Assembly (NCBI GenBank): GCA_022606425.2
Contig: JAHDVF020000171.1
Span: 1 to 64,000, forward strand
DNA from: Lepidostoma basale
Taxonomy: Eukaryota; Arthropoda; Insecta; Trichoptera; Lepidostomatidae
DNA length: 64,000 nucleotides
Direction: 5' to 3'
Below, one piece after another: positions 49,141-60,043 of the stretch (its first letter is position 1; each line of letters opens with the position of its first letter). A model generated the notes under the pieces. The model worked only from the letters and a program-made list of their open reading frames with translations. It was not told where the DNA came from and made no database searches. A program made the position numbers and the translations under genes.

Positions 49141-49319
49141 GGCTATGGTCGGTTAACCTTTTTAAACTTACAAAATTAAGAATATTTATTTTATCCACTG
49201 TTGTTATTGGCTTTCTGGTGGGTAGCGGTACAGGGGAGTATGCTCTGCCTGGAAGTAGAACTTTATAAAAATTCGTAATCAAATCAGTTTCTTTCATCAA
49301 TATACAAAATTAAGGTTTA

Positions 49320-49745
49320 AGGCATCTATTGAGAACAGGTAAAATAATATATATTGAATATAGTATACTACCAAAAACGCATGAGAGATGGTTCGACACT
49401 AGGAAGACAAGATACTCTCCAAAATCAAGAGTATTTGCCTTCTGAACGTATTTTCACTAATATAAAAGACGTCAATCTCCGAGGAGACCGCGTTCAGCAG
49501 ATTTATTGCTCTTCCCACCGGTGTCACCAGAGGCAGGTTAGTTCTGGCGGCCGGTAGGTAAAACAATCTAAGCTGTCGCTGTCGGAGATATCTATCAGGA
49601 ACAAAAAGCCGAACATTCTCCAGCGCGTCTAAATAAATGGGTTATGAGATGCCCATTTCTTCGAAGCTGCAGAAAGTGGGTCCTAAGCATGTCCAAAATA
49701 AATGCCGTGGAATAGAGCCCAGGATAGCTACCATACTCCTTCATG
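49320..49745 (-). mobile_element. LINE-J C-terminus
   Basis: Minus strand: YRLFYLPAARTNLPLVTPV with changes, NAVSSEIDVFYISENT, and the 3' part 'ctggtagtatac'. The left edge 'aaggcatctattgagaacag' is the complement of the 3' untranslated end; no tail repeat. Stops interrupt it. Confidence 0.75.
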
Positions 49746-49779
49746 TAGAGACAGCTTAGATTTTTTTTTCTGAAACCTC

Positions 49780-50030
49780 TCCAGCATAACGAAATATCTA
49801 ACCTTGCCAGGACTCCATATTAAGGAAACAATTAATAATGCGTCATATTGCAATGACACCAGCAACACTCCTGCCAATTCCAACTCTCTATCGTCCACGA
49901 GTGGTCATTTAGACCTCACGAGCCCCGAATAATGTGACCACTGATAAAACCATCAGTATCACAGCAAATAGAGAGTGGACAAATGGCGAATTTCGATCAA
50001 ACTCAATTCCCCCTCACAGAAAATCCTCCA
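49780..50030 (+). repeat. R family, diverged copy
   Basis: 'aataatgcgtcatattgcaa', 'ccaactctctatcgtccacg', 'cctcacgagccccgaataat', 'agagagtggacaaatggcga' follow the R order of 48470-48650. Confidence 0.5.
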
Positions 50031-50359
50031 AACACTGGATACCATTCCCAAGTCATCAATATGAGTTCCGGCGATCTTTGAATGGGTCAATGGGCTAAGA
50101 AATTACTATTCGTGGCAGAGATACCTACCATAACTGATAGACAACAGGAATCTTGATACGAGTATAATACTAGGTATAAAAAAGAAATCAAATCTATTTG
50201 AACTTGGTGCGAAAAACACTATTCAAATTTGCTAATTGGTAAAACATACTCACAAATTTATAGTTTAAATTTTATATTGCATGTGACCTTCCTGTCGAGA
50301 AATGTATTTACCTATCGTAGTGGTACATCATAATTGGTATGTCCATAATACACACTTCT

Positions 50360-50740
50360 TTAGGTAACTCCACATTCATACACTGAATCATACACTTACG
50401 TCGATTCTCAACCTAGCCGACATTTAAAATTTGATGAATTTGGTCATTTCATGTTTTTCCCAGTCTTCCTCGACTCTGTACTCCATTCGCATCGCCAAAT
50501 TATACTTTCTTAACCGTTCATGGATGGATGACGTGCAACCCAGGTGTCTTAAAGTTTTATTCATAATAATCTTCCGCTCTACATTTCTTCCTTACATATC
50601 AGCATTTGAAATTCTGTCACACATCTTTCTTCCAGGCATACGTCTGAGAGACATCATCTCTACCAAATTAATTCTGCTCTCATATTTCTTCTGCCAGCTC
50701 TATACTTCGCTTTCATATATAAGGGCTGGAACCAGAACTT
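50360..50740 (-). mobile_element. LINE-A fragment, GTT-tailed subtype
   Basis: The minus strand shows the RRKYESRINLVEMMSLRRM-like, CGRNVIMNKT and NEVYNLAMRMEYRVEEDWEK-like regions, as in the copy at 4217-4668. It lacks the 3' end. Worn. Confidence 0.65.
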
Positions 50741-51034
50741 GTAAACCTATGTATAATAGATAAACAAATAAATAAAGTAGTCATGTCTGGGCGTATAACT
50801 GATTTCCTTTGAGCATAAATTAGGTATACCTACTTTAAAGACGTCAGAAAATACTTAACTGGATCATATACGTAATATTATCTGAAAGCTGCCGTCATCA
50901 CAATGATGGAAAACTAGGATTATTCGACAGTTCTATGAATAGATCTCTGTCCAACATTTATTCAACATTGTATCGTCTTCTCTATCGTTATTATTTTCCC
51001 CTGCGAAAGCATCATCGGTCCTTATGCGATGAAA

Positions 51035-51500
51035 TATTTAACTAACTAACTAACCATCACACCGCATCCCTTAAGCGGTAGGCAGAGAGACTGCTCTGTC
51101 CTAGCATACCTCTATATATCCCTCTACATTCATACATCGTAACATGCAGGCCCGTCGATTTTTCCGACTTTGAATGTGGCCGCCTTTATATATTTGATTA
51201 ATTTGATCATGGCATGGCTTTCTTGGTCTTCCACGAATTCTCTTTCCACTTATATTGCTTGTAAACAACATTTTAACCATTCTTCTCTCGTCCATTCGTT
51301 CCATATGTCCAAACCATCTGAGGGATCCTTTTTTAATTTTACTTATGATCTAATCATCTGCCTTAAATTTTCTTCCTTATTTCGTCGTTCGTTATCTATC
51401 ATATATCGTTGTCCCGCACATTTTGCCAGCTCCAAGCTTCACTTCCATATATAACGGTTGTCATTAGAATTCCATTATGTACTGCAATCTTTGCTTTAGT
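51035..51500 (-). mobile_element. LINE-A2 C-terminal copy
   Basis: Minus strand: KIAVHNGILMTTVIYGSEAW, then KGSLRWFGHMERMDERRMVK, MLFTSNISGKRIRGRPRKPC, HDQINQIYKGGHIQSRKNRR and ACMLRCMNVEG. (GTTA)n tail complement at 51038-51054. The frame is broken between the first two pieces. Confidence 0.82.
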
Positions 51501-51689
51501 GGATATACTTCTATTTGCAATGATATTTTGTTCACAGCACCGACCCTTTTTTCGATATCTTTCTCCATTTTTCAATCTCTTATTTATATGTTTCCCAGAT
51601 AGATTCATTCTGTAACTTACTCCAGTTTCTCACCGTTCGCAGTTATTGTTATATTTTTATTTCAATTTTATAAACATAATACTGGAGGA

Positions 51690-51840
51690 ACCAAGTAGCC
51701 TGAATGGATAGTGACAGACTCTCATATACAGCCATTTACGAAATCCCATTCGGACACCGTCCACCTGGTAGACCACCTAAGAGATGAAGGGACAGATGGA
51801 CCTCATTCTCTGAAGAGACGTGATTCCTATATCACAGATC
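51690..51840 (+). mobile_element. LINE-C-like 3' end
   Basis: 'ccattcggacaccgtccacc' encodes GHRPPGRPPKR, then RDRWTSFSEE. Order and motif match LINE-C ends, with no long frame. Confidence 0.5.
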
Positions 51841-52179
51841 GTTGAATTTATTAAATGAAAAATAATATATAATGTATAACAATTAACTCTCTGGGTTAGT
51901 TTTCAAGTGAAGTGTGTGTACTTAAGTAAAACTGGATTATCTTTATCGTCGTTATGAATACTAAACTGTTTGTCAACTATGTTTGTTAATAAATTTTGAA
52001 ACCTTGAAAACGAGACATAAAGCTAGTGTATGTAAAATAGTATGCAGAATAAGTAATTCAGGTTAAGTTAATAGGCTGATTTAATACAAATTATGTTGTT
52101 ATTTATTCAACTACGCCCAGTACCAACTACTGATTAAAATGGAAGTCTAATTGCACGCACAAGTATTGATACAAATGTT

Positions 52180-52660
52180 ATCTAAAAACTCTTATACAAT
52201 ATTGTGTCAATGGTCCTACAGCCCATATCAAAATATCAATCCCAAAAGTCTTCTTGTTGTAGACCAATGTGGTCTGTTCTCCAGAGTGTTGCTCCTCTTG
52301 TGAGGTAGATTCCCAGCTGTCCTTACATCTTTTAGGAGGTCTTCCACAAGGACGAGTCCCATGAGGCTGATTATGCAATGCAATATAGGGGAGTCTGGTG
52401 GTGTCCATTCTTTTAACATGACCGTACCAGTCCCTTTTTCGCTGACTGCTCCATCTAATAATATCTCTCTTATTCTGGTGTTACTCACGCGATCTCTCAG
52501 TGTTTTGCCTGCTATCGTCCTCAGTGTCTTCATCTCGGAAGTCCTCAAAACTTGTTTGGTCCTTACTGTGTCTGCCCTTGATTCGACGCCATATGTTATT
52601 ATTGGTCCTACGCATGCCTTATATATTCTCATCTCACTCTTAACGGCTTCTTAATATTGT
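52180..52660 (-). mobile_element. LINE-C C-terminal copy
   Basis: Minus strand 52632-52228 is open: MRIYKACVGPIITYGVESRA, DTVRTKQVLRTSEMKTLRTI, AGKTLRDRVSNTRIREILLD, then a shift; the next frame keeps VKRMDTTRLPYIAL and GTRPCGRPPKRCKDSW. GVESRAD and GRPPKR are diagnostic of LINE-C. The 3' tail was not seen. Confidence 0.8.
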
Positions 52661-52920
52661 GGATTTTAGAGCTAAATATAATAAAAAAGTAATAAAAATT
52701 ATAAAAAAAATCTTTATGATGTTATATTGAGTGGGCTTCCACTTTTGTTTAACGCCATCTTTTGGGACCTACATCAAAATTTATTTAGTTTATATAATAA
52801 TTGCTAGTGGTGGGTTAATTTATTTTTACTGATTCTAAAAAATCCATTACTGTTATTAAGTTGCAAGTGTTGTTGTTTTCTATATAATTAAAAGGCACTT
52901 ACACAGGTTATTGATGTTGT

Positions 52921-53195
52921 TGATTGAAATTTCTTGGTAGAAGTTCATTGTAAATAATGAAAATAAAAAAAAATTATTAAGAATTTATCTATGTTTATTT
53001 TTAGTGTAAAATCTACTTATTAATTTTCATCTTCGACCGGTTTCGGCAGCTCGCTGCCATTAGACTCGCCAGAAGATGGCAGCGAGCTGCCGAAACCGGT
53101 CGAAGACGAAAATTAATAAGTAGGTTTAACACTAAAAATAAACATAGAAAAATTCTTAATAATTTTTTTTTATTTTCATTACTTACAAAGGTGAT
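52921..53195. repeat. HH-c near-perfect palindrome
   Basis: Left arm 52948-53060 and right arm 53076-53188 are complementary over about 113 bp with few mismatches. The right (plus) core at 53070-53101 reads CAGAAGA, T, GGCAG..CTGCC (loop CGAG), GAAACCGGTC. The left core lacks its CAGAAGA box. Position 4 is A instead of U, so no cleavage is predicted. It would fold as a long hairpin. Confidence 0.8.
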
Positions 53196-53199
53196 TATT

Positions 53200-53540
53200 T
53201 TTTTCACGATTCCATATAATGTAAATTTATTGTGTCTTGGGTAACTACTTAAACTTTGGGTTAGTATATAATTAAAAAGCAATTACAAGGGAAGCGAATT
53301 CTCGAAATGAATCTATATAATGTTTTTTTTTTGTGTTTGGATTAGTTAAGTTTAAAGATTACTTACTGTCTGGATTACTAATAGTGTCTGGGAATTTCTC
53401 CCTGGAGTTCTTTAGCAAAGATAATTACGGACGTAGAAATTTAAGTTTAATTTAATTTAATAGTCCATTGATTTGGCCGAAACAATATGATACTTTAACA
53501 TGTTAAACTGTTAAATTAAAAAACTTTGTTTTATGTATCA
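53200..53540. other. No recognised feature
   Basis: AT-rich sequence; the outer arm of the HH-d copy begins near 53520. Confidence 0.4.
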
Positions 53541-53562
53541 CAATTGTATTTTTATTTTACGC

Positions 53563-53598
53563 GACAGCTTTTTCGTCAACCTACGTTGACATCATCAG
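53563..53598 (-). ncRNA. HH-d hammerhead ribozyme-like motif, core bases intact
   Basis: Minus strand: CTGATGA, one extra T, stem II GTCAAC..GTTGAC (6 bp, loop GTAG), GAAA, AAGCTGT and C17. All core positions are present. Stem III is weak here (the related sequence ACAGCTGT would be a palindrome). Next to the core, stem I has C-G, A-C mismatch, C-G, A-U, the same pattern as at 33874. Confidence 0.65.
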
Positions 53599-53599
53599 G

Positions 53600-53770
53600 T
53601 GTTCTCTCTCCGGTCTCAATATAGCGATTGGTCTGCAGCAAGGCGACGCGTCTCCTCTTCCACTCCGCTCGATCCTCGGCAACTCTCTTCAACTCCGCAT
53701 AAGAGGTGCAGCCCATATCTCGATAAATCTGGTCTAGGTACTCTTGGCGAGGTCGTCCTCTGCCAATACA
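53600..53770 (-). mobile_element. LINE-D C-terminal fragment
   Basis: The minus strand encodes GRGRPRQEYLDQIYRDMG, CTSYAELKRVAEDRAEWKRR and RVALLQTNRY, then the 'gagaccggagag' end. It matches 12590-12760 closely. Confidence 0.75.
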
Positions 53771-53792
53771 AAAAAAAAGTGGAAATCATACA

Positions 53793-53950
53793 ACCGGGTG
53801 GTGGTCTAGGGGATAGAACGTTTGGCTCCTGATCCAGGGGGCGTGGGTTCAAGCCTGGACACGACCAAGTTCCTTCTTCATAATAATGAGCTGTTTTCTG
53901 GTCACATTGAAGACTGTAAAAAATAAATTCTAATATCATTAATCCTTGAT
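53793..53950 (+). mobile_element. SINE-2, tRNA-like
   Basis: GGTGGTCTAGGGGATAGAAC resembles an A-box and GCGTGGGTTCAAGCCTGG a B-box. The body contains 'cttcttcataataatgagct' and 'aaaaaataaattctaatatc', then a T-rich end. The second copy is at 58700-58880, opposite strand. Confidence 0.75.
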
Positions 53951-53954
53951 GTTA

Positions 53955-54410
53955 GTCTTTTTTTTTTTTAATAAATAAAATATTTAAGAAATGTATCGAG
54001 TTACTGAAAATAATCCCTCACAGTAGTAATGATACAGCTTACAGCTTGTACGCGATGCGCGCCACAGGTGTATAGATATGAATACGTTTATGTATTTTTT
54101 AATGATTCGATCAACTAGATCAGGTCTATATCTGATCGCAGACACAGGAAGTATCGTTATTTGATAATTGAATCGAGGCCAACGCGTGCCAATAGAGAAG
54201 GTCTCCGGCCCTAGAGACCCTTAGGATTAATATCCTCGTATCTACAACTCACAAGTCAGAATCTGTACCACTCACGGTCGTGCAGAGTACATTCTTGTCT
54301 TGCGAGATAAAGAGACACTACTCTACTCGTACAACTAACTGCGGAAAGATTAATCATTATCTTTCATTTTCCGTGTAAAACCCTACATTCCTTAACTAAT
54401 TGGTAAAATA
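53955..54410. other. No recognised feature
   Basis: Balanced to AT-rich unique sequence; no frame or repeat found. Confidence 0.4.
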
Positions 54411-54414
54411 ACCA

Positions 54415-54890
54415 TAATGTTTTTTAATGACATTTGATTATATGAATGACATAATCAAATATCGTTCAATCGCCTTTGACTGCCGAAACATGTCATTCAC
54501 ATAAAATATAAATAAACTTCTTAAAAACAGAGGCTTTCAATCGTAAAAAATGCTACATTTGATAATGCATTAGAAAGGCGAAACGTGTCATTCACATAAA
54601 ATATAATAAAACTTCTAGAAAACGAACATTTTCATTTGTATTATTTTTTGCGACATTTGATAATGCGTTAGACAACCGAAACATGTCATACACATAAAAT
54701 ATAATAAAACTTCTAAAAAATATACGCTTTCAATCGTAATAATAAAAATGCGACATTTGATAATGCCTTAGACAGGTTAAACATGACATTCACATAAATT
54801 ATAATAAAACTTCTAGGAAACAAACGTTTTCATTCGTATTAAAAAATTGCAACATTTGATAATGCCATAGACAGGCGAAAACTTGTTCAA
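54415..54890 (+). repeat. HH-a tandem array, five units of about 98 bp
   Basis: GAAAC-type boxes occur at 54485, 54580, 54678, 54778 and 54877, that is every 95-100 bases. Each unit has TTTGATAATGC, a short stem, GAAACATGTC or a variant, 'attcacataaa', 'aataaaacttct', and 'cattcgtatt'. First and last units are worn. Position 3 is T and position 8 is A, so active cleavage is not expected in these copies. Confidence 0.85.
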
Positions 54891-54899
54891 TGTTTTTGG

Positions 54900-55545
54900 G
54901 ATCGGCCTTTCTTGAATGGCGTCTTTACGACCATTGGAAAACCCCGACAGAAAATCCTCCAGAGAAGGCAAGGGGATACCACTCTGGATATTTTTTCCCA
55001 GGTCATCACTATGAAACAAGGAATTTAAAATTAAATTTGAACCTTATTCGAAAACGGGTACATTCAGTATAAAGTTGCCGACATGCCAATAAACATGTTT
55101 ACGCCAAGAGCTGTTTAATTCTTCCGCTAACACCTGCAACACATAATCTTGGTCCTCTGAATCGATGTTGGAGTTTATCGATTTTCACACACCGATATGC
55201 TTACTACTTTTGACTTTGTACAGTTTCATAAAAAGACGCACTTTATTGATATTATAAAATATTACTTTGTGCGCAGCGTATAAACTAGTTATAATACATT
55301 TATTTGCAAATTAACATCTTTTGATATTCACTTAAAACATATATTATAGGTGTTTGAAGTGAATATCAAAAGATATAAATTGATTAAACGAAGTTTACAC
55401 GACAAATAATTATGTAATACTTGCATATACTCGTATAACATATAGCTATTATTAAACACAATTAATTATTATTTAAACTAACTAACTGGAAACAAAATAA
55501 ATAGTGCGCTTAGTCCAAGTCATCGCTGCAAATATTAATATATCG
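54900..55545. other. No recognised feature
   Basis: Mostly AT-rich. An inverted pair of 'atcttttgatattcacttaa' and 'gtgaatatcaaaagat' lies at 55316-55375. No gene. Confidence 0.4.
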
Positions 55546-55549
55546 ACTG

Positions 55550-56215
55550 AACCAAAGATGGCAGTACACAATGGAATTCTAGTGCCGACCTTATTATTAT
55601 TATTATAATTATTTTGTTGAATCGCTTTTTACACCATGACAGCATGAGCCAAATCGATGTAAAGGGTATTATAGCTATCATAGTGATTCTCGTGACATGT
55701 GATAGGTACCTAATCTATCGCCATTTTATTGTTAGGTGAATTCTACACCAGACTAAAGCCGGAATCGAACCCGGAACCTTCGAGGTGGCAGTCAATGCAC
55801 TTACCACTCGGCCACGAAGGTCACACTTCTGAATGGAATTGGCAGAAGAAGGATGAAAATAGGATAAATGTCGTAGAAATGAGGTCATAAAAACAATGTG
55901 CGGAAAAACAATGTATGATTACCTAATGATGAAAAAAAATAATTATGTAGGGCAGATGAATACGTCATAAATAAAATTAATGAATGAACACCAAGATGAA
56001 GAATGATTATCATGAAGAAGAAGACCAAGGAAAGCATGGTGTTACCAAATTTATCAAACGTTGAACTACGGCCTCATTCGAAGTCTGACAAAACGACGAG
56101 GTAGCATGTTATTATGTATGCGTGTAGAGGAATCTAGAGAGGTGTGTCAAGACCAAGCAGTATGGCGGTCCATCCTCTCTACCTACGAAGAAGCAGCGTT
56201 ATGGATAGTTGGGTT
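55550..56215 (+). mobile_element. LINE-A2 copy with SINE-1 inside
   Basis: 'aaagatggcagtacacaatg' and GILVPTL at the left; after the SINE, NWQKKDENRINVVEMRS, then worn RPRKAWCYQI, RRGSMLLCMRVEESREVCQD and 'ggtccatcctctctacctac', ending GTTATGGATAGTTGGGTTG. Confidence 0.72.
55592..55822 (-). mobile_element. SINE-1 with (TAA)n tail
   Basis: Plus strand: TTATTATTATTATAATTA, then TTGAATCGCTTTTTACACC, 'atgagccaaatcgatgtaaa', 'gtgacatgtgataggtacct', GGAATCGAACCCGGAACC (B-box complement) and CACTCGGCCACGAAGGTC. Part of the body (CAGTGTGAxxGTCACACTG) is deleted. Inserted in LINE-A2. Confidence 0.85.
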
Positions 56216-56319
56216 GTTACTTACTACTGAATAATTATGTATAGATACGTTATATTTGCATACATAATACATACATAGCTATTATTGAATACATAATTAA
56301 TTATTATATAAAACTAATT

Positions 56320-56710
56320 AACCATAATGACATACGGAATCGAAGCAAGAGCAGACACTGTCAGAACCAAACATCTCTTAAGAGTAGCAGAAATGAGAAC
56401 ATTGCGACCTATTGTGGGGAGAACCCTTAGAGATAGGATACCCAATGAAGTAATTCGCAAATCCTGCAAAATTGAAGACATAGTGAGATGGAGTAGGTAA
56501 AGAAGACGATTCTGAAGGGACCACATCGAGAGAATGGATCCAGCAAGAATTCCTAATATCGTGATGCGCGAGACTCCAGAGGGCCGTCGGCCACCAGGAC
56601 GACCACCAAAGAGATGGAGAGAAGGCTGGTCGTCTTCATCACAGGAAGAAAGTTGATATCCTACATAAACAGATCGCAAGATCTACAATCAGAAGAAAAA
56701 GAAGAATAAC
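56320..56710 (+). mobile_element. LINE-C C-terminal copy
   Basis: IMTYGIEARADTVRTKHLLR, VAEMRTLRPIVGRTLRDRIP, NEVIRKSCKIEDIVRWS, a stop, then RRRF, RDHIERMDPARIPNIVMRET, PEGRRPPGRPPKRWREGW and SSSSQEES, followed by an A-rich, GAAGAATAA end. Two stops only, so relatively young. Confidence 0.83.
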
Positions 56711-56711
56711 T

Positions 56712-56955
56712 AATTAACCAAACTATTACGCTGTCTCTCCGAAGGCGTAGGCAGAAATAATGGACCGTCACACTGTTCTTTCCTCATACATAGTTCTTCA
56801 TACATAACACCGTTGTTTAGTTAAAAAATTTATGATTGAATAAAGAAAGTATGAATGTAGAGGTAGCAAGAGAAGTATTTCAGGAAAGAACAGTGTGGCG
56901 CTCCATTATTTCTGCCTACCCCTTCGGGGGGATGGCGCGATTGTTGTTTAGTTAC
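56712..56955. mobile_element. Two short LINE-A 3' ends, head to head
   Basis: The minus piece 56712-56800 (complement of the hairpin region, GTCCATTATTTCTGC) and the plus piece 56845-56955 (MNVEVAREVFQERTVWRSII, SAYPFGGMA, hairpin CCCCTTCGGGG, GCGCGATTGTTG). Confidence 0.7.
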
Positions 56956-57049
56956 TTATTTATACTAATAAAAACAATCCAACAATTGTACTCGTATATT
57001 CTTGTGCGTTTGATAAACTTTATGCGTTAAGATTGTTTTTCCACTAATG

Positions 57050-57160
57050 TCCTGGTATTATGTTGTATGTGTATAATATCTTACCTGTACTCAATAGATG
57101 CCTTAAACATTTATGCTGCTTGTGATGTATTTTTTTATTTGATTTATTTGATTGATTGAT
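57050..57160 (+). mobile_element. LINE-J 3' untranslated end
   Basis: 'cctggtattatgttgtatgt', 'caatagatgccttaaacatt', 'tatgctgcttgtgatgt' and the tail TTTGATTTATTTGATTGATT. 5'-truncated to about 110 bp. Confidence 0.78.
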
Positions 57161-57161
57161 C

Positions 57162-57197
57162 GACAAGTTTCGAAGATAAAATTACCTTCATCATTGG
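57162..57197 (-). repeat. HH-b hammerhead-like motif
   Basis: Minus strand: CCAATGA, extra T, stem GAAGG..TCTTC, then GAAACTTGTC. G5 is A, so inactive if ever active. Confidence 0.5.
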
Positions 57198-57449
57198 AAG
57201 ATCAACAGAAAATTATTTGATATCGTAATATCTATGATGATGATATAAAAATCAACTCAAAAATTTAACAATAATATTATTTGATTATCAAAAAATTCAA
57301 AATTAATTCCATAATTTCTTTAATTTCATCAACAAAAGCAAATTTAAAAAATCATGTATTGAATGAGTTAACTGTCAATTAATAATCTTTAATGAGAATT
57401 AAGGCAACATTGGACGTTCTAATTTATTTTTTTATTTTTTTTATTTATA

Positions 57450-57838
57450 TTCTAACATTGATAGCACACTCAATAAGAAATAAGAAAGAAATGTAAGGCA
57501 GATGACTGCATCATGGATAAAATTAAAAAAGGATCCCTGAGATGGTTTGGACATATGGAACAAATGGATGAGAGAAGAATGGTTAAAAAGATGTACACAA
57601 GCAGCGTGAGTTAAAAAAGAAGCCGAGGACGACCGAGGAAAGCATGGCATGACCAAATTAATCAATTACTAAAAGGCGGCCACATTCTAAGTCGGAATAA
57701 TCGACGTGCGTGCATGGCACGTTGTATGAATGTAGAGGAATCCCGAGAGGTATGCCAGGACAGAGCATTGTGGCGATCCATCCTCTCTGCCTACCCCTCC
57801 GGGGAAATGGCGTGATGGTTTGTTAGTTAGTTGTACTT
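57450..57838 (+). mobile_element. LINE-A2 3' end, well preserved
   Basis: KCKADDCIMDKIKKGSLRWF, GHMEQMDERRMVKKMYTSSV, then a stop, RSRGRPRKAWHDQINQLLKG, RRACMARCMNVEESREVCQD and RALWRSILSAYPSGEMA, ending CCCCTCCGGGGAAATGG and GTTTGTTAGTTAG. One stop within the linker. Confidence 0.85.
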
Positions 57839-57849
57839 AAAGGGAATAT

Positions 57850-58376
57850 CAAATCAAATCAAATCAAATCAGTTTATTAACTCAAAAGACATTACAAACA
57901 GGAAAATGTTTAAGGCATCTATTGAGTACAGGTAAAATAGTATAAAAATACAACAAAGTACCATGAACGCATTAGAGATGGTTAGACATTAGGAAGACAA
58001 CATACTTTCTAAAGTCAAGAGTATTTGTCCCCTGAACGTACCTTCACTAATATAAAAGACGTCGATCTCCGAGGAGACCGCGTTCAGCAGACTAATTGCT
58101 CTTCCCACCGGTGTCACCAGAGGCAGATTGGTTCTGGTGGCCGGTTGGTAAAACAATCTGTGCTGTCGCTGTCGGAGAAATCTATCAGGGACAAAAAGAC
58201 CAACACCCTCTAGCACAGCCGAGTTCTCGAAATATCCCCTGATTAATTTAAAGAAATGGGTTATGAGATGCCCATCTCTTCGAAGCTGTAAAGAATTGGT
58301 TCCGAGCATTCCCAAAAGAAATGCCGTGGGATAGAGCCACGGATAACTACCATACTCCCTCATGAATATGTAGGTA
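57850..58376 (-). mobile_element. LINE-J C-terminus and tail, best copy
   Basis: The plus strand starts with the tail complement AAATCAAATCAAATCAAATC. The minus strand is open from 58396 to 57989: YPTAFLLGMLGTNSLQLRRD, GHLITHFFKLIRGYFENSAV, LEGVGLFVPDRFLRQRQHRL, FYQPATRTNLPLVTPVGRAI and SLLNAVSSEIDVFYISEGTF. This is the end of a jockey/CR1-type reverse transcriptase protein; the catalytic part is absent. The frame being intact suggests a recent copy. Confidence 0.85.
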
Positions 58377-58384
58377 ATAACTTG

Positions 58385-58695
58385 AAAATTACTCAAGTTA
58401 ATACAAAATCTTGGTTAGATTTGATGTTTTATCAGATTATATTGTTAACCGCTAAACAGCTTTAATAATGCGATAATTACCTGTGGTTATTAAAGGATTT
58501 ATGCGGTTTGGTAAATAATGTAGAGAACCGGAATACAATTCTAAGAAAGCATATATGTATTTGGTAAATACTTTAAATCCATAATTAGTTACGGCAGCCG
58601 GATATTTGATAATATAACGTCCTTTTATACGCACAGAGAAAAGAAACATGCGACTGTAAAATACACAAAAATGACAGTTTTTCCTCCATTAGTTT
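58385..58695. other. No recognised feature
   Basis: AT-rich; nothing supportable. Confidence 0.4.
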
Positions 58696-58699
58696 TTGT

Positions 58700-58880
58700 T
58701 TTTTTTTTAAAAAACTAATACCAAGGATTTTAATCAATGATATTAGAATTTATTTTACAATCTTCAATGTGAACGGAAAATAGCTCACTATTATGAAGAA
58801 GAAATCTGGTCGTGTCCGTGCTTGAACCCCTGGATCAGGAGCCAAGCGTTCTATCCCCTAGCTACCGCGAAGGCTCGGTC
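58700..58880 (-). mobile_element. SINE-2
   Basis: Complement of the copy at 53793: 'atattagaatttatttt', 'tcactattatgaagaagaaa', CTTGAACCCCTGGATCAGGA (B-box region) and TTCTATCCCCTAGCTACCGC (A-box region), and a T-rich left end. Confidence 0.72.
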
Positions 58881-58884
58881 GCTA

Positions 58885-59690
58885 AACCTTGTGCGAGGAC
58901 AGCGTTTTGGCACAGTCAATTAACCGTTCGCAGAAGACTTAGCTGATCGCAATGTGGACTGTCTGGCATTCTAGTTCTCGATGTTGCAGATTTCAGATAT
59001 ATAAGCAGGTGCCATTCTATGCAACGCCTTTGAAGACCGTCCTTCTTTTCCAAATTTTTTACTTTTAAAATTGTACACACTCTCTCAACGTGGGTCGTCT
59101 TTAACGCTTTCATTTTGTTGTGTCATATTAGTGTCAATAAATATATCGTTATTATATAAATATGATGTAAAATTCCATATACAATTCACATAAAAGTCAC
59201 TTGACGAGTGAACGACCATCTATGGATTTCAGCCAGTGATTTGAAAATTATTTTTAAATCTCATGGAGCAATCCAAAACCGGTTCCATCAGTGAAAGAGC
59301 AATCTCATCACGTGCAAATTATTTTCACCGATCATCCATTTTAATTTCACACATCTCTCAAATGTACACAAAATGGCAAAGGTATTTGAACCCGGCACCA
59401 ATACATTCGACAATCATTGCACACACTCGCTAATACGATGTGCCATTCGAAGTGGTTATACATACGTTGTAACCAAAATCTTACCAATTCGAATTAACTA
59501 TCCGAAATTTATTAATGGTCTTTGCATATCGCCTAGAGTCAAGAGTGTTATTATTTTTTAAACCAAAAAAAAAATATGTATGCATTTGTTTATAGCATAA
59601 AACGTTAAAACGGGCCTAGTGGTAAATTGGGGCGTTGACAAATGACAGGGGGCTGTCGTGGCTTGTGTATAATATGATATATAAAAAAAC
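58885..59690. other. No recognised feature
   Basis: Unique-looking AT-rich sequence. A 62-codon plus frame at 59373 has no similarity I recognise and no supporting context. Confidence 0.4.
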
Positions 59691-59699
59691 AGTAATCAA

Positions 59700-59830
59700 A
59701 CAGAACATTTGATACATTTGATAATGCCTCGAATGATAATTTCAACATTTGATAATGCCTAAGAAGGGCGAAACATGTCATTGCCATGAAATATAATAAA
59801 ACTTCTAGAAAACTGACGTTTTTCGTATTA
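59700..59830 (+). repeat. HH-a copy
   Basis: 59749-59779: TTGATAA, extra T, stem GCCT..GGGC, GAAACATGTC, then 'attgccatgaaatataataa' and 'aactgacgtttttcgtatta'. A partial extra TTTGATAATGCC lies 30 bases before. Confidence 0.65.
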
Positions 59831-59894
59831 ATCATATTTATTGTATCTTGAACAATGATTTAAAACTCTAAAACAAATAACTAATAAGAATGAA

Positions 59895-60043
59895 AACGTA
59901 GAAAGTCGGAATAATCGACGTGCGTGTATGGTACGATGTATGAATGTAATGGAAGCCCGAGAGGTATGCCAGGACAGAGCATTGTGGCGATCCATCTTCT
60001 CTGCCTACGCCTCCGGGGAAATGGCATGATGGTTAATTAGGTC
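59895..60043 (+). mobile_element. LINE-A2 3' end fragment
   Basis: Begins at 'agaaagtcggaataatcgac', RRACMVRCMNVMEAREVCQD, RALWRSIFSAYASGEMA, then CGCCTCCGGGGAAATGG and GTTAATTAGG. The last base of the tail runs into HH-a sequence. Confidence 0.8.
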
